A stretch of DNA of 64,000 bases from Eonycteris spelaea. Taxonomy: Eukaryota; Chordata; Mammalia; Chiroptera; Pteropodidae. Shown here one piece after another: positions 44,860 to 56,819 of the stretch. The translations under genes and the position numbers were made by a program. The notes beneath the pieces were generated by a model. The model was not told the origin of the DNA, did not search any database, and worked only from the letters and a program-made list of their open reading frames with translations. Position 1 is the first letter of the stretch. The number at the start of each line of letters is the position of its first letter. Location of the stretch: contig PUFA01000289.1 in NCBI GenBank assembly GCA_003508835.1, forward strand, positions 620,001 through 684,000, given 5' to 3'.

Positions 44860-45720
44860 ACATGTGGGTTTTCCACACATCGAGCAATTTCGTGACACTT
44901 GCTGAGTATCCTAGTTTTAATTCCAGTCTCACACTATCTCCCTGGAGATAGCATCAGATCTCATAGCTTCAGGGCTCAGTCCCACAAGACTGCCCACCCT
45001 CTTTCAAAACACACACACTGCAGACATAGATTTCAGGTATAGGTTGTTACCCGTGCTTCTGACCCACTCACTGCTTATAAATTGGAGATTCCCGTGACCC
45101 CTTCTTGGGGATGGATTAATTTGCTAGAGCACCTCACGGAACTCAGGAAAACAATTTACTTACTGGGTTATCATTTATTATAAAAGAATATAATTAAAGA
45201 ACAGCCGGATGGAAGAGATGCATAGGGCAGGGTACGGGGAGGGGGCACAGAGCTTGCATGCCCTCCTCAGACAGGTGCCACTCTGCTTGCATCTCCATGT
45301 GGTTACCAACTCAGAAGCTCTCCACGCTCTGTTTTTCCCCCCCCCCCCTCTCTCTCTCTTTTTTGTTGTTTGCTTCTTTTCTATTCTTTCTTTTTTTAAA
45401 TTTTGTTTTCATGGAGGCTTTATTACCTAAGCATGATTAATTAAATCATTTGCCATTGGTGATTTAACTCAATCTCCAGCACCTCTCTCTTCCCTGGTGG
45501 TGGGGAGGTTGGGGTGGGGCTGGAAGTCACCAGTCTTGGATAACCTAGAGGCTTTCCAAAAATCACCTTATTAATATGAACTCTGGTATAGTTGAAAAGG
45601 GCTTGTTATGAAGAACGAAAGATAGCTTTATGGCTTTAACCATTTGGGAAATTTCAAGGGTTTTAGGAGCTTTGTGCCAAGAATGGAAAATCAAATATAT
45701 GGTTTTTTTTTTTAATTACA
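44860..45720 (-). mobile_element. Ancient ERV LTR, reverse orientation
   Basis: The plus strand carries phrases of a mammal-wide LTR in reverse: 'agcacctcacggaactcaggaaaaca', 'tatcatttattataaaagaata', 'acagccggatggaagagatgcatagggcaggg', 'gcatgattaattaaatcatttgccattggtgatt' and 'gggttttaggagctttgtgcc'. A C/TC/T-rich expansion at 45337-45400 sits inside it. Subfamily not assigned. Confidence 0.6.
45337..45362. repeat. Poly-C and CT run
   Basis: Twelve C followed by CT units and a T run, an expansion inside the LTR. Two overlapping frames crossing it (45209-45440) are repeat translations. Confidence 0.95.
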
Positions 45721-45724
45721 AATC

Positions 45725-46515
45725 TTTGGTTATTAATGTATGTTTTGGATGTTTCAAAGCATCAGAAGGGGATACATTTAAGAGATTACCGACAATGTGT
45801 TATTAATATGTTTGAAGCAATAAAGAAAGATTTGGGTATGCAGTGAATGTGAACTCCTATGATCTGTTGGTGAGAGCACAGCCAAATGCATCGGGATTCA
45901 GTGTTAATATACTTTTCATAGTAATAGTTCAAAAGAATTTGCTTATAATTTTTAAGTTATTATCATCCACTAACTCAAAAAAACATGTTGTTTGTTTGTT
46001 TGTTTGTTTTTTAATGATGTCAACCTAAATTACGTTTGAGTGCATTCAGGAAGAGCAGGAGAACTGCAGTTTAGGAACCTGGTGCTGCAGCAAGCTGCAG
46101 GGGCGTCTGTGGAGAGCTCGTGGCAGGCTGTGTGTATAGGCAGGGAGTGCACAGTGGGGTAAACCTAGCGAGAGTTCGAGCAGTAAGGTCATTGGCTGGA
46201 GGATGGAGAGAGATTCTTGACCAATGTTCATTGACAAGTAGATAAGTTTCAATCTTCTGTAAATCAGGCATTTACGGGGAATCAGTTTCTCAGTTCCCAA
46301 ATTCCGTTCTTCTGAGGGGTCATGTGTGAGATTCTCCATGTCATATCCTCTGGTTCCATTTTAGATTGAAAGCATTTAGATGGAAATTTTCAGTCTTTAA
46401 AAACTCGTAAGTTTTGGCAATGAATCACCTTAAAAAACATGTAAGGTTAGTATCCTCTACATGGCAGCCATACCAGGTCCATTAAACAAGGGATAATTTT
46501 TTCCATGTAAATGCA
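45725..46515. other. Non-genic DNA with a (TTTG)n run
   Basis: A (TTTG)n run of about six units lies at 45988-46012. The rest is unrecognised; minus-strand frames of 66 and 97 codons at 46046-46339 overlap in different phases and lack domains. Confidence 0.4.
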
Positions 46516-46516
46516 T

Positions 46517-46536
46517 TAATATATATATATATATAT

Positions 46537-46578
<42 letters not shown>

Positions 46579-46582
46579 ATAT
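46517..46582. repeat. AT-dinucleotide palindrome
   Basis: Two AT runs separated by TCAA, the second ending in TTTGATAT. From 46533 (atatcaaa) to 46582 (tttgatat) the sequence is its own reverse complement, about 50 bp with no spacer. Confidence 0.9.
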
Positions 46583-46584
46583 CT

Positions 46585-47145
46585 TTATGAGAAAGTTTAA
46601 GATTTGAGAGTTAAAATTGTTACAGAAGCAAATATATCCCTTCCATACTAATATTACCATATAAACAGTTATATCAGTGCTTTAGTTTAAATTATGGACT
46701 TCAGGTTAAACATTGAATATTTAACACTCCGTGTAACAACACACTAGGAATAACTGCACAATAGTGAAAAAAAAAATGAAAAAGAGAGAGACAGAGAGAG
46801 AAAGAGAATTGGGCAGGGACATCAGCGGATAGGAAGCCGTAGCAAGGTTTTAGAAGACAGAAAGCTGGGGGATGAGTAGTAACTTCTTTACAAAGCAGAC
46901 GAAACTGAAACCTGTGTCCACAGAGGGAAAAGCCAACATGAAGGCACCAGTTATCTAATTTATAACCTCTTTTAACACAGTTAAAACATCACTAAATTGA
47001 TTAATTAGTTATGCTGGGGTTTTTGTTGTCCAGAGAATTCTGAGTGCTTATTAGGTGCCAGGTACACACTGGGAATTACATACATCATATGGGCAAGTCA
47101 CTTACTGTCTCTGGGTCTCTGGATTTTAAGCAATAAAGTAGGAAA
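46585..47145. other. Non-genic DNA, nothing firm
   Basis: Mostly unrecognised. A GA-rich patch at 46786-46806 and a weak MIR-like phrase near 47090-47120 ('gggcaagtcacttactgtctctgggtctct') are all that stand out. Confidence 0.35.
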
Positions 47146-47149
47146 GTAG

Positions 47150-47830
47150 GATTGACAGCTTTGGCCTCAGGACATTGTGGTGCATTGTATTACTATTCTT
47201 AATTGTCTGCTGCTCTTCTCTACGGGGCCCATCCCTATAGGGCTCCTACCTTAGAATCTGCCCTTAACTACCCTCCAACCCTGCTTTCTGTTGAGAAGAG
47301 TACAGTTCCAGTCCCACCGATGGCACACTTGGCCATATGACTTGCTCTGGCTATAGGAAAGTGAGCAGAGTGTATGCAGCAGTCATTTTTGAGATACTCC
47401 ACTCAGATTCCTTTTCAAAGAACTTGCTGCCCAGGTGGGAATAGTTTGCAGACAGCCACCAGCTGGTTTTCAAAGATATACTTCAGTTGCAGAGAGCTGC
47501 CTCTCCTAGGATCATGACTCTCTCAGGACAGCCCACATCTGGTGACTGAGTGAGTGGGGAGCATAAAGGCTGGGTAATCTTGGACTCTTTAGGGTTACTC
47601 AGATGGGCAGTATTTGCTCCACAGTTCTTTTCTGGGTTGGCAGAGGCTTAAAGCATGCATAATTTAGCTTCTTGTTCAAACATCCTGCTCCTTCTCCCTT
47701 TGTTTGCTTTGTTGACTTCTAATGAACATCTTGCTTCCCAAACTCCATTTTAGCATCTGCTCTGAAGAACCCAACCTGTGACTTATGTCATATCTAATCT
47801 GCAGTTTTAAAAGTCATCAGATGGTTAGTT
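47150..47830 (+). repeat. Ancient interspersed repeat, LTR-like, unassigned
   Basis: A long run of phrases I recall from a mammal-wide repeat: 'gtctgctgctcttctctacgggg', 'cagttccagtcccaccgatggcacacttggccatatgac', 'acttgctgcccaggtgggaatagtttgcagacag', and 'ctccattttagcatctgctctgaagaacccaacctgtgac'. Less AT-rich than its flanks. I cannot name the family. Confidence 0.4.
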
Positions 47831-47834
47831 GATT

Positions 47835-48800
47835 ACTCCTGTTCTCTCTGCCAGTAGAATAGATTATCCTGGACAGGGCTTGCTCCTTTAGCTTGAGTCT
47901 CAGAATGAAGACAGCAAGAACACAGCGACAGCCAACCTCTAACTGCAAAGGGCCTCTAACTGCACATAAAATTAACCTTTGTTATTGCAAGAGTTGTTGT
48001 CATAGAGTGTTTATTCCTGTAGGATGACTTAATGAGAGCTGAATAATAGTAAATATAATAAATAATAACAAATAATAAAGACATTGACAGACCCATAAAT
48101 TTAATAGCAATGTGCACATATATAATATTGCATGACCAAATCTTGTTAGCAATAAAAATGAGTTAAATCTTTCTTAAATATCACTTCCAAAATTAAAAAC
48201 AATGCTTCAGTATAACATGGGTAAATTAACTTCTGTATTGTGTTGAATTTTAAGAAACAAATTAAGATTATGCCTTATAGAACACTACATGCTTCATGGT
48301 TGGAAAGAGCCAGCTGAAGAAAAAGTGCATTCATATCTAGACATAAATACTATTTAATTCTCTTATGTTCTGTACATGATATCTGTCATGCAATGAAAAT
48401 TACAAGACACACAAAAGTCAAGAAAACTCAATTCAGTATTGAGAAAACAGAATCGGACTCAGAAATGACCCAAAGATTGAGGCTATAATACAGGGATTAA
48501 TTTTTCCTGGTAAAATAAACAATAATTGGTGAAAGAAACTGCTAAAGATACCATCAAGGCAGGCAATAACTTGAGGTGGTTATTAAAACTTTGTGCTTAC
48601 TCTGGTAATAAATAAATATATGACATAATAAATAATATAGTCTATGCCCTGGGGGCACAACAATGTTTAATTCCTTAGCATAAATATTTATGGAAAACTG
48701 AAGAGCCTTGGATTTTCTTTTGGACAACCACAGAGGAATCTGCACCATTATTTCCATTTTATGTTATAATGCTACAGGTGAATTGAAAGAATTTATATCT
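47835..48800. other. Non-genic AT-rich DNA, nothing recognised
   Basis: An AAT-rich patch at 48040-48080 is the only visible structure. Confidence 0.4.
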
Positions 48801-48804
48801 GTGT

Positions 48805-49185
48805 TATTTTGCTAGGGCTTCCATCACAAAGCACCACAGACTGGGTGCCTTAAGTGGCAGAAATTTATTTTCTCATGATTCTGCTAGAAGTCTGAGATCA
48901 AACCAGCAGGATTGGTTTCTTTGGAGACCTCTCTCTTTGGTTTATAGATGGCTGTTTTCTCCTTCCTGTCCACGCGATCTTCCATGTGTGTGTCTGTGTG
49001 CTAATCTCTTCTTTCTTATAAGGAAACCAGTCATGTTGGATTTGGGTTGGGCCCATCTTAATGACTTTATTTTAACCTAATAACTTCTTTATAGACCCTA
49101 TCTCCACATACAGTCACATTCTGAGGTATTGAGGATTAGGACTTCGATATGTGAATTTTAAGGGTCCCAGTTCAGCCCCTAAGAA
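48805..49185 (-). mobile_element. MLT1-type (ERVL-MaLR) LTR
   Basis: Same family group and orientation as 26952-27342 and 57437-57902. Plus-strand landmarks: 'ttttgctagggcttccatcacaaagcaccacagactggg', 'agaaatttattttctcatgattctg', 'ataaggaaaccagtcatgttgg', 'ccctatctccacatacagtcacattctgagg'. A (GAAAA)n run follows at 49187-49210. No clear duplication. Confidence 0.75.
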
Positions 49186-49186
49186 T

Positions 49187-49210
49187 ATTGAAAAGAAAAG
49201 AAAAGAAAAG
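49187..49210. repeat. (GAAAA)n run
   Basis: About five GAAAA pentamers directly after the LTR. Confidence 0.9.
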
Positions 49211-49261
49211 GCAACAGATTAAGGCAGACTTCTGAAGTTGTTGGCACTTGTTTACTTGATT

Positions 49262-49455
49262 AAGCCCGGGGAACTGAGGGTCATGTACAGATCTTGTTTT
49301 CTTATCCATTTAGCCACTCTATGTCTTATGGTTGGAGTATTTAATCTATTTACATTTAAAGTAATTGTTGCTAGAAAGGTAGTTATTGCCATTTTATAAT
49401 TCATTTTTTGATTTGCTTGATTCTTCTTTTGCTCATTTTTATATTTGCAGTTTTT
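49262..49455 (-). mobile_element. L1 LINE ORF2 fragment
   Basis: Plus strand shows the reverse complement of an internal ORF2 segment: 'tccatttagccactctatgtcttatggttggagtatttaatctatttacatttaaagtaattgttg', 'agttattgccatttta'. Both ends are truncated. Confidence 0.7.
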
Positions 49456-49459
49456 GGAT

Positions 49460-50655
49460 GTTAATTTGCATTAGTCAGTTATTAAATTTAGAGTCATATG
49501 GAAAAGTTAATACTCATACATTTTTATATTCTTAGTCATAGCTATAATTTATATATAAAACTGATAAGAATAAACAGCATACATTATTATATGGTAACTA
49601 TGGCATGTTTTATATAAACTGTTTGTGTATCACACACATATGCACATGCACACTTTTTCCCTAAAGTTTTTGAAGTAAATTACATGACACATTATTGTTC
49701 TTTAAACAGTGTGAATTTTCTAACATGATTACAGTGCAGTTATCAACTTCATAACTTTACATTGATAATTTACTATTTGTTTAGTAGTTTTATTTTTCAA
49801 TTTTTAACTTTTTCTGCATATTTTGTTTGTATTAAAATAATTTTAAAGAGACAACTTTCCCACTATTCTAAGTAATTACTTTAAACCATTAGTTACACTC
49901 AAGTAGTACATAGTATTCTATATAAATAAGAACCAACTAGGTCCAATTAAAACATAAATATCTGATGTTAGTAGGGAGTTTAAAAATAACTTAGAAAAGC
50001 ACTCACTAATTGAAGAAAATCAGTTCAGTTTACTTGTTTTATGTCAGCATGAGCTATGTAGCTGTTTTTTTTTTCTTTTTCTTCTGCTATATGAGGAGAG
50101 TGAAAATAATAGCTTCCAAACGAGGTGACCAAGGCTTTCCCTTCACTTATGTTGAATAATGTACAGAGATTGAATAGAACATTGTGGCTGAGCAGTGTCA
50201 GCTATTCAGAGATGAGTGCTCAAACTCCTTCCGTCTAAACTTGAAACTTGAGAACAAATATCAAAACATCAGGAAGTGTTTTTTCTAAGTCAAGATTCTG
50301 GGTGAATTGATAAAATTAAACATTGCATGATTTGGTAAAGATGTGCACCTAAATAGTTGTTCATTATAAAAGGAAATTCTAATTTATTGTTCTAAGTTTA
50401 ATACATAGCTATTTTAATAATGAGTATATTTTGGTGGTAATAACGAAGAGGAGAAAACTATTCACAAAATGAAGTTGAATCAGCAAGAAATAGTCTTTTC
50501 TTATTCAAGTAAATGTGATTTCGCTCTATGGTTAAGCTTGAGAGACGTTCTCCCTCTCAGTCCATTACTGCTGCCCCACAGAACATCACCCAACAAGTAC
50601 AACTCAACCAACTCCCTCTCTGCACTCCACTTCCTGCTCCAGTCATGGAATTCAT
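49460..50655. other. Non-genic AT-rich DNA, nothing recognised
   Basis: No family or gene is recognised. Confidence 0.4.
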
Positions 50656-50659
50656 AATA

Positions 50660-51040
50660 TACTTGGCCCTCGGCATCTTAGGGTTCCACATCCATGGATT
50701 CAACCAACTGTGGGTGAAAAATATATTTAAAAAAATTTAAATTGTTGCTAATGTGTATTATGTAGTTAGGCCTAAGATGATTGGGTCTGTACTGAACATG
50801 TACAGACTTTTTTCTTGTCATCATTCCCTAAATGATACAGCATAACAACTACTTACATAGCATTTACATTATATTAGGTATTAAAATAATCTAGAGATGA
50901 TTTAAAGTTTATGGGAGGATGTGCGTAGGCTATATGCAAGTACTACATTGTTTTACTTAAGGGACTTGAACTTCCAGGGATTTTGTTATCTGAGGGGGTC
51001 CTGAAATCAATCCCCTGTGGAAACTAAGGGATAACTTTAA
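50660..51040 (+). mobile_element. MER2-type Tigger DNA transposon (non-autonomous)
   Basis: Near full length. Begins 'cttggccctcggcatctta', passes 'tccatggattcaaccaactgtgg', 'ctgtactgaacatgtacagacttttttcttgtcatcattccctaaa', 'catagcatttacattatattaggtatt', 'gggaggatgtgcgtaggctatatgcaa' and ends 'gaaatcaatcccctgtggaaactaagggataac'. These are the hallmarks of MER2 with its inverted ends. A short extra stretch lies near 50745-50785. It encodes no transposase. Confidence 0.85.
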
Positions 51041-51044
51041 AATA

Positions 51045-52655
51045 TACTGCAGCTGTGTACAAGTCAGTTTAAGGTATTTCTTCAGAATTTGACTTCTCTA
51101 TAGGTGTTTGTGCTAATTTATTATTTTTCATATCCCTGGTTTTTATCCTATTGGCTTCATGCCTAGATTTTCTCTGTACGTTCATTTTATTGAATAGTTT
51201 TTTTAGACAGCCACTTTGCTCCTTTATTGAGGTCTTGAGGCAAGTGTTGTTTGCCATCCAACCCAGTCTCTAAGGATATCCTAGCCCAACCTACATCTCA
51301 GAGCCCAACACCATTCTGTTTTCTTACCTGAATAGTGGGCACTCGAATGCTAAGATTTATGCCTTCAAATTTCAACCTGTAGTATATGAATTCTTCCTGT
51401 TTGCAGAGAACTTAAATTGCAGAATCAACCTTTTATGGTAATCTCTATAGTCAATCACAAATATTTGCTAAGCAACTACAGTATGTCAGATATTGTGCTA
51501 TGTGTAGGGTTTCAAGGGGACCAATAAATAGGACCTTTACTCTCCCTGCCTAGATTCTTAATAATCAAGGGGAAAAAATTGCAAGACAGATGGAAGCAAA
51601 ATATCATCTCTGTCACTCAGAGCAAGATTTAGGACATAAAGTTATGAGAGAACCAAGTGAGCCAATGAACTTCATCTCAGAATTAGAAATACATACCCAT
51701 ATAGTCCCTGTAGTGCTAGACTAGGATAGATCTTTCTTGCACAAGGACTTAGGTTCTGCAGGTGAAGTAAAAAAACATCCTCTTGCTATTAGGCAGCTCC
51801 GAGAGAGACTGGTACAACTGAGCATGCCCAGTTATTCTCCCCCAAGTTGTTTCATTTCTCTTACAAGAAGAGCGTGTAAAGGGACAGAGAGATGACAGAA
51901 ATATTGTAGGGGAATACATTTCCGTGTCAACCAGGAATGGAGTAATGGGATTTCTTCTGACAGAAAGGATTAGGGATACAATGGTGCACAGATATGACGC
52001 CTCTTATCCTGGAGTTTATAATCCTATGGGAGAAGGCAGATAATAAATGTATAACTACAAATGATAAAGTAGAATGCAATTCTTTTGTGCTAAAAGGGGG
52101 CAGATATTAAGTAATGAGTTGCATATCTGAAAATATTTTTTTCTTTGGCAGTTCTTTTTCTCTCTGCAGCTAGTTAAGGCTGGGTATGTACTATGATCTT
52201 AAGGCTTTCTTTTCCATGTGCTTTAGTCAAAACACTCCCTTGCTATTCATAGTTCTTCTTTATGTTAGACACCATACAATAGATTGTTTCACTTTACTAA
52301 GTCATAACCACCTTCTAATCTGACATCATGGGGATTATACCCAGGTAATATTCATGGAGTGTTGAGTGTTCCAACTCTTCAGTTTCATATTTACAGACAA
52401 TCTCTTGATTTACCCCTTCCGGAGGTAATCATGCTCACTGCGTATGGATTTTTACAAGTTTAAGTCTCAGATTTGTTTTCCTTATTTTAAAATTCTTAGG
52501 CAGCAGTTCATGAGAACCAAATAGATTTTCAGAAATAATAATTTTCTATCAGTTCATATTAAATATATGATTAATTTATAAATAACTAATGATTAAATAG
52601 TTCATATTACAAAGAAAAGGAAATACATATAGGAAATGTAAGCAAAACAGTGAGA
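51045..52655. other. Non-genic DNA, weak L2-like scraps
   Basis: At about 51455-51550 and 51960-52080 there are weak matches to the L2-associated phrase group ('aagcaactacagtatgtcagatattgtgcta', 'tggagtttataatcctatgggagaagg'). The rest is unrecognised. Confidence 0.3.
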
Positions 52656-52659
52656 TGAG

Positions 52660-52795
52660 AGATGCCTGTTTATTCTGTCCCTAAAATTGTAATGTAAACT
52701 CATTCTTGCTATTTTCCCAGCTTTTGGTATGCAGCACCTGGCACATAGGAGGCACTCAACAACAAATCATCAAATGAATAAAGAGTCTGATGACA
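52660..52795 (+). mobile_element. L2 LINE 3' end
   Basis: 'tttggtatgcagcacctggcacataggaggcactcaacaacaaatcatcaaatgaataaag' is the L2 3' terminus. Confidence 0.6.
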
Positions 52796-52799
52796 AAAT

Positions 52800-53885
52800 C
52801 AAAGTTACCATTATATATTTTAGAGATGGCCTAGATAAAAGAAGCACTGGTGAAGGGTAAGGAGAGCTTTCATATTTCTCCAGTGCTTGTAATATTTAAA
52901 CGTACTGTTGAAACTAGTGAGTACTAATTAGTCCAATGAAACTTTGAGATATAATGATAAAAGAAATGATGTGTCTTCTAGGTTGTTGAGAAATGAGAGC
53001 AAAGAGATGCGAGAATTAAAAACTAATCAAAGATAAACCAGGCATTTAATTCTTTAGAATTATTATGTCCTTTAGTCACACGTATTTGCTGTTAGTTGTT
53101 CAGCTATGTGTGAGGTACATTATGTCATCTCTATTCATGATTATCTAAGTTCTCTTTTAAAAAATTATTTGTATTCCTGGTAATTCACCCAACTCTTTGT
53201 AATGGTATATACTTGTTTTTGACAATAAATTTCCTCCATCTTCTACCTATATCAAATCTATGTTGAAAAGATAAAAAAATTGAAGAAGGGAATATTATTT
53301 TATTCTCTATTAGAAAATGAGTAAAATTTCTAGGCTTTGAAGTCATGTCTAGGTGTTTTAATTTAATTATTTTTGATTGATATTTTATCTTGATATAAAA
53401 ATATAATAGCAACTCATTTTATTTTACTGGTTCACACTTAGGTCATATTCTTCATGACATTCATAAATATTTGTCTTCTGTTATTAAGATGTGCATGGAA
53501 AAATATAAAAATAAAAACAGGAAGGGAACTGAGTTCATAAATTGTTTACTTACCTGTCCATCATATACTGAGTGGAAAAAGGAGGGTGAATGAGAGAATA
53601 GAGGATCATGTTTACCTTTGCCAGGCGAGAGCTTGCTCAGACAGCTGGGATATCCTGATGGTCAATGTTTCCCGGTTGACACAGCACAGGGGCACCATCA
53701 GAAGGCTATGGATTTGCTCCTTGCTGGCTGCTTGGCCTAGAGTAAGTACTCAACACTTCTTAGAGGAATATTTTATTGTAAGGATCTTGGATTCCTCCAG
53801 TCTTGTGCACAAATGGAAGGAAAATAAAAATAAGCCTTCATGGAAAGGAAGCCTAATGTATGTCTGAGATTACTTTTATTTCACT
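52800..53885. other. Non-genic DNA, nothing recognised
   Basis: The 93-codon frame at 53586-53867 has no domain I know and no splice context that convinces; it is not called a gene. Confidence 0.4.
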
Positions 53886-53889
53886 TCAT

Positions 53890-54025
53890 TTGAGTATCAT
53901 CTAAGCATTTTAAAATTCTTAATTTGATTCTTAGAAGAGTTTTCTGAGATGAGTAATATTATTTTCTTATTTATCTGATGAGAAAACTGAAGCTTGCTTG
54001 AGTTCACATAGCAAGTAAGAATTAC
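53890..54025 (-). mobile_element. MIR SINE fragment
   Basis: Reverse-strand MIR: 'atctaagcattttaaaattcttaatttgattctta', 'gatgagtaatattattttcttatttatctgatgagaaaactgaagcttg', 'gttcacatagcaagtaagaa'. Confidence 0.65.
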
Positions 54026-54164
54026 TTCAAGGTGGGGTAAAGAGCTGTGCTGAATGCCTTCTATTTGCTTTTCCAGATCTACTCTCCACCTTTCTCCACC
54101 CTTCCCTTCGTTCCAGGAGGCTGATCAGAGAGGACTACAGCAGATCGTTGTACCTCGGGGCTGC

Positions 54165-54345
54165 ACTGGGGAGAACTTTTGATTCTTAGGGAACATTTAA
54201 CAGGATCTGGAGACATTTTTCAGTTGTCGCAGCATCTAATGGGATGCTGCAAACACTCTACAACATATAGGATGGCACTACCCACCCCTTTACACAGAAT
54301 TACTGGTCCAAAACGTCAATAGTTCCCCCAGTAGAAAAATTCTGT
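54165..54345 (+). mobile_element. MER5A-type hAT-Charlie DNA transposon
   Basis: Landmarks in order: 'gggaacatttaacaggatctggagacatttttcagttgtc', 'gcatctaatgggatgctgcaaacactctacaac', 'ataggatggcactacccacccctttacacagaattactggtccaaaacgtcaatagt'. Nearly full length; non-coding. Confidence 0.8.
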
Positions 54346-54419
54346 GGAGGGAGAAAAGCAATCTCAGGGATTTTTATTCCCCTGGATTCTTCCATGTAAA
54401 GTTGGTTATATACCTTGCC

Positions 54420-54855
54420 TGAAGGTGCCTCCTCTTCACAGAATGGATGATTCTACCTGTCTCTCTTTCTCATTGGGTCTAAGATGCTAAGCCCTATACC
54501 TCTCTACACCTAAATCTTTATAAATAATTCTTTTGTAGAGAAATCCATCTCAAGTTATCCTTTTCATTGTGGTGTCTGTTTCCTTTTGGGGTCTTGAGTG
54601 ACACAGGAGTACTCCTGGCAGAAGAGACAGCCTGTGTGAGGACTCCAGGAGCCAGATCCTTGGTGGAAGAGAGATGCTCCTGCCAGAAAAACTGCATAAG
54701 ATAGAGGGGAAGAGATACCAACACCTCGACTTCTCCCTTTCTCCCACCCTCTAATCTCCTGTAGTGGCTGCCATTGGCTGAACCCAGTCAAAAGACAGCT
54801 AGCATTAGTGTCTTAGAAATGCAGCCTGTAGGAGTCAGTGAAGGACAAGGAATGG
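54420..54855 (+). repeat. Ancient interspersed repeat, unassigned
   Basis: 'agacagcctgtgtgaggactccaggagccagatccttggtggaagagagatgctcctgccag' and 'agtggctgccattggctgaacccagtc' belong to a repeat phrase I recall from mammalian genomes without a certain name. Three overlapping minus frames (54518-54791) are its translations and not genes. Confidence 0.35.
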
Positions 54856-54859
54856 ATCC

Positions 54860-55420
54860 AAGGGCAGTTAAACCTGGACTGCTCAGAGAGGGTAGCGGAG
54901 CATGAGAACACTTAAGAGGTTCCTGCAGTGGTTCACAAGAAGGAGTCTACAGTAGCTTGCATTAGGGTGAGGGACTAGGGTAATGGCATAGAAACAGAGA
55001 GAAATGAATTAAGCCTCTCCAGCTATCTTTATATATATAGTTCAGGGAACATAAAGTTAAATGCTATAGGACCCAGGTGGGTAGTGAATGGAAGATTATG
55101 TGAGGCCATGTGAAAAAATAAAAAATAAAAAACTATCTAAAGCAGTCACTAGGTAGTAATATGGCCCCAGTGTTGCCAATCCTCAGATTTCAAGAGAAAC
55201 CAGAAATCCGGATTTTTAAATACAACCTTTCAATTTTTAAACTATGGTAACTAATTAAAACTAAACTGGATTGGACTTCAGGTTCCAGAGTATAGTGATG
55301 TATTTATAGCTTCCAGCCTGCATAAACTAATTGTAAAAGAGCCATAGATTAGAAGTTTCTGGCTCTGTTTTGGTCTATCTTTTCCTTTGTTAATCTCAGG
55401 ATCTATGAATCAGGTCCATT
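54860..55420. other. Non-genic DNA, nothing recognised
   Basis: No family or gene is recognised. Confidence 0.4.
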
Positions 55421-55448
55421 AATGTTTTTATTAGGCTGGGTCTCAGGA
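55420..55448 (+). repeat. Direct repeat, left copy
   Basis: Shares 24 identical bases (from taatgtttttattaggct through gggtct) plus a near-match 'cagga' with 56253-56282. Confidence 0.8.
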
Positions 55449-56252
55449 CCCCAAATATACCACTCCAAATATAGAACCAAATTTCATGCTGGTAATGACA
55501 GGTACACAATTGTCATTCATGTCAGGATTGAAAATGTCTGTTTCATTGAAATAGCCACATTGTGCTCATTAATCACTTTTACTATAAACAAATGGTACAT
55601 ATTTGAATCTGCATAATGCATTTAATTAAACATGGCTTTACAGATTTTATACACTATGCTCTTTGTGAGACTTTGTTGAGAAAAAAATAGAATTTTATTT
55701 AAACAAAATTGAAAACAAGTAGATGAGATGAATGCACTAAAAATTTGTGATTGGAAAACTGATAACCAGAAGGCCTGAAGCTCAAGACTAAAACGCTTAA
55801 AACACCAATTTGTCAGTGCCAGACTTTATCTACAATTGACCTGTTCTCTTTGTTAAGACTGGGACAAAGGCACAGTTTATGGCTAACTTACTCCAAGCAA
55901 AGTCAACAAATAATTGTGACATGGTGTCTCTAGAGATGTGTTGATTCTAGAGAAAGCAGCCTATATAGAGGAGTGGCAATTATAAAATTGGAAACTCTAA
56001 GCCAATGTATAATAGTGGTTGAAAAAATCACATTTTAATAGAAAAAAAAGAAACCAAATGACAGCGATGACAACAGCAACAATCACCCAAGAACTCCATG
56101 CTCAACAAATGAAAATGTTTTCATGCTTTTGTGTTCCCTTTTAGATATTAGTAACATGCGAAATGATTTTTATGATATGATGATTCTAGTAGTAGAGTTA
56201 TGATGCATGTAGTTAGAGATTTAGGTTTTATTCCTTTCAGAACTTAAAATAG
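55449..56252. other. About 800-bp segment between direct repeats, unrecognised
   Basis: Unrecognised AT-rich DNA. It has no A-rich tail next to the right repeat and no T-rich start next to the left repeat, so it does not look like an L1-machinery insertion. Confidence 0.4.
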
Positions 56253-56282
56253 TAATGTTTTTATTAGGCTGGGTCTTCAGGA
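56253..56282 (+). repeat. Direct repeat, right copy
   Basis: Right-hand partner of 55420-55448, with one extra T inside 'gggtcttcagga'. Confidence 0.8.
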
Positions 56283-56344
56283 GGATTCTTTGGGCTCTAG
56301 GATAAACTCTCAATTTATTAAAATGGGAAAATAAGCTATCTGTT

Positions 56345-56765
56345 CCCTGCTTTTCCATCAACCGTCCACTCTCACCACACAAGCATTGCTGCTCTCATGC
56401 TCCAACCATACTTAACTACTTTTCGTTATCTGAACCCAACAGACTCTTCCATGCTACCCTAGGCATGTTTCTGTTGCCTCTTCCTGTGGAAAGTTCTTTT
56501 AAGCCTGTATTGATCTGTTTCTTCTTCCATGAAGTCCTTCTTATCTGTCAGGTATAACTGACTGTTTTCTTCTTTGTAGCTTTACAGTTTGTACATTGCC
56601 TATAGCAATTCATGGAACACACTTAAATTCTATCCCAAGCTTCTTGAAGGCCAGGTCCATGAAAGATTTATGTGTACTATCTCTCCTATGCCTATCTGAA
56701 GGCCTATACTAGTCCCAGGTACAAAAGAAGTACTAAATAAATATTTAGTGATTAAGTATCTTCTT
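56345..56765 (+). mobile_element. L2 LINE, 3' end
   Basis: ORF2 C-terminal and 3' UTR landmarks: 'gttgcctcttcctgtggaaagttc', 'cttccatgaagtccttctta', 'cttcttgaaggccaggtccatgaaag', 'ctagtcccaggtacaaaagaagtactaaataaatatttagtga'. Frameshifted. Confidence 0.7.
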
Positions 56766-56819
56766 TTTTCAGAATTTTCAAGGATGCCAGAGCCAGTATG
56801 TAAGATTGTTAGACTCATT

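Noticed and set aside
11211..46012. Spaced short repeats as a CRISPR array
   Set aside because: The repeats are contiguous microsatellites (ATCT, GATT, TTTG and similar) with no unique spacers, and the DNA is mammalian.
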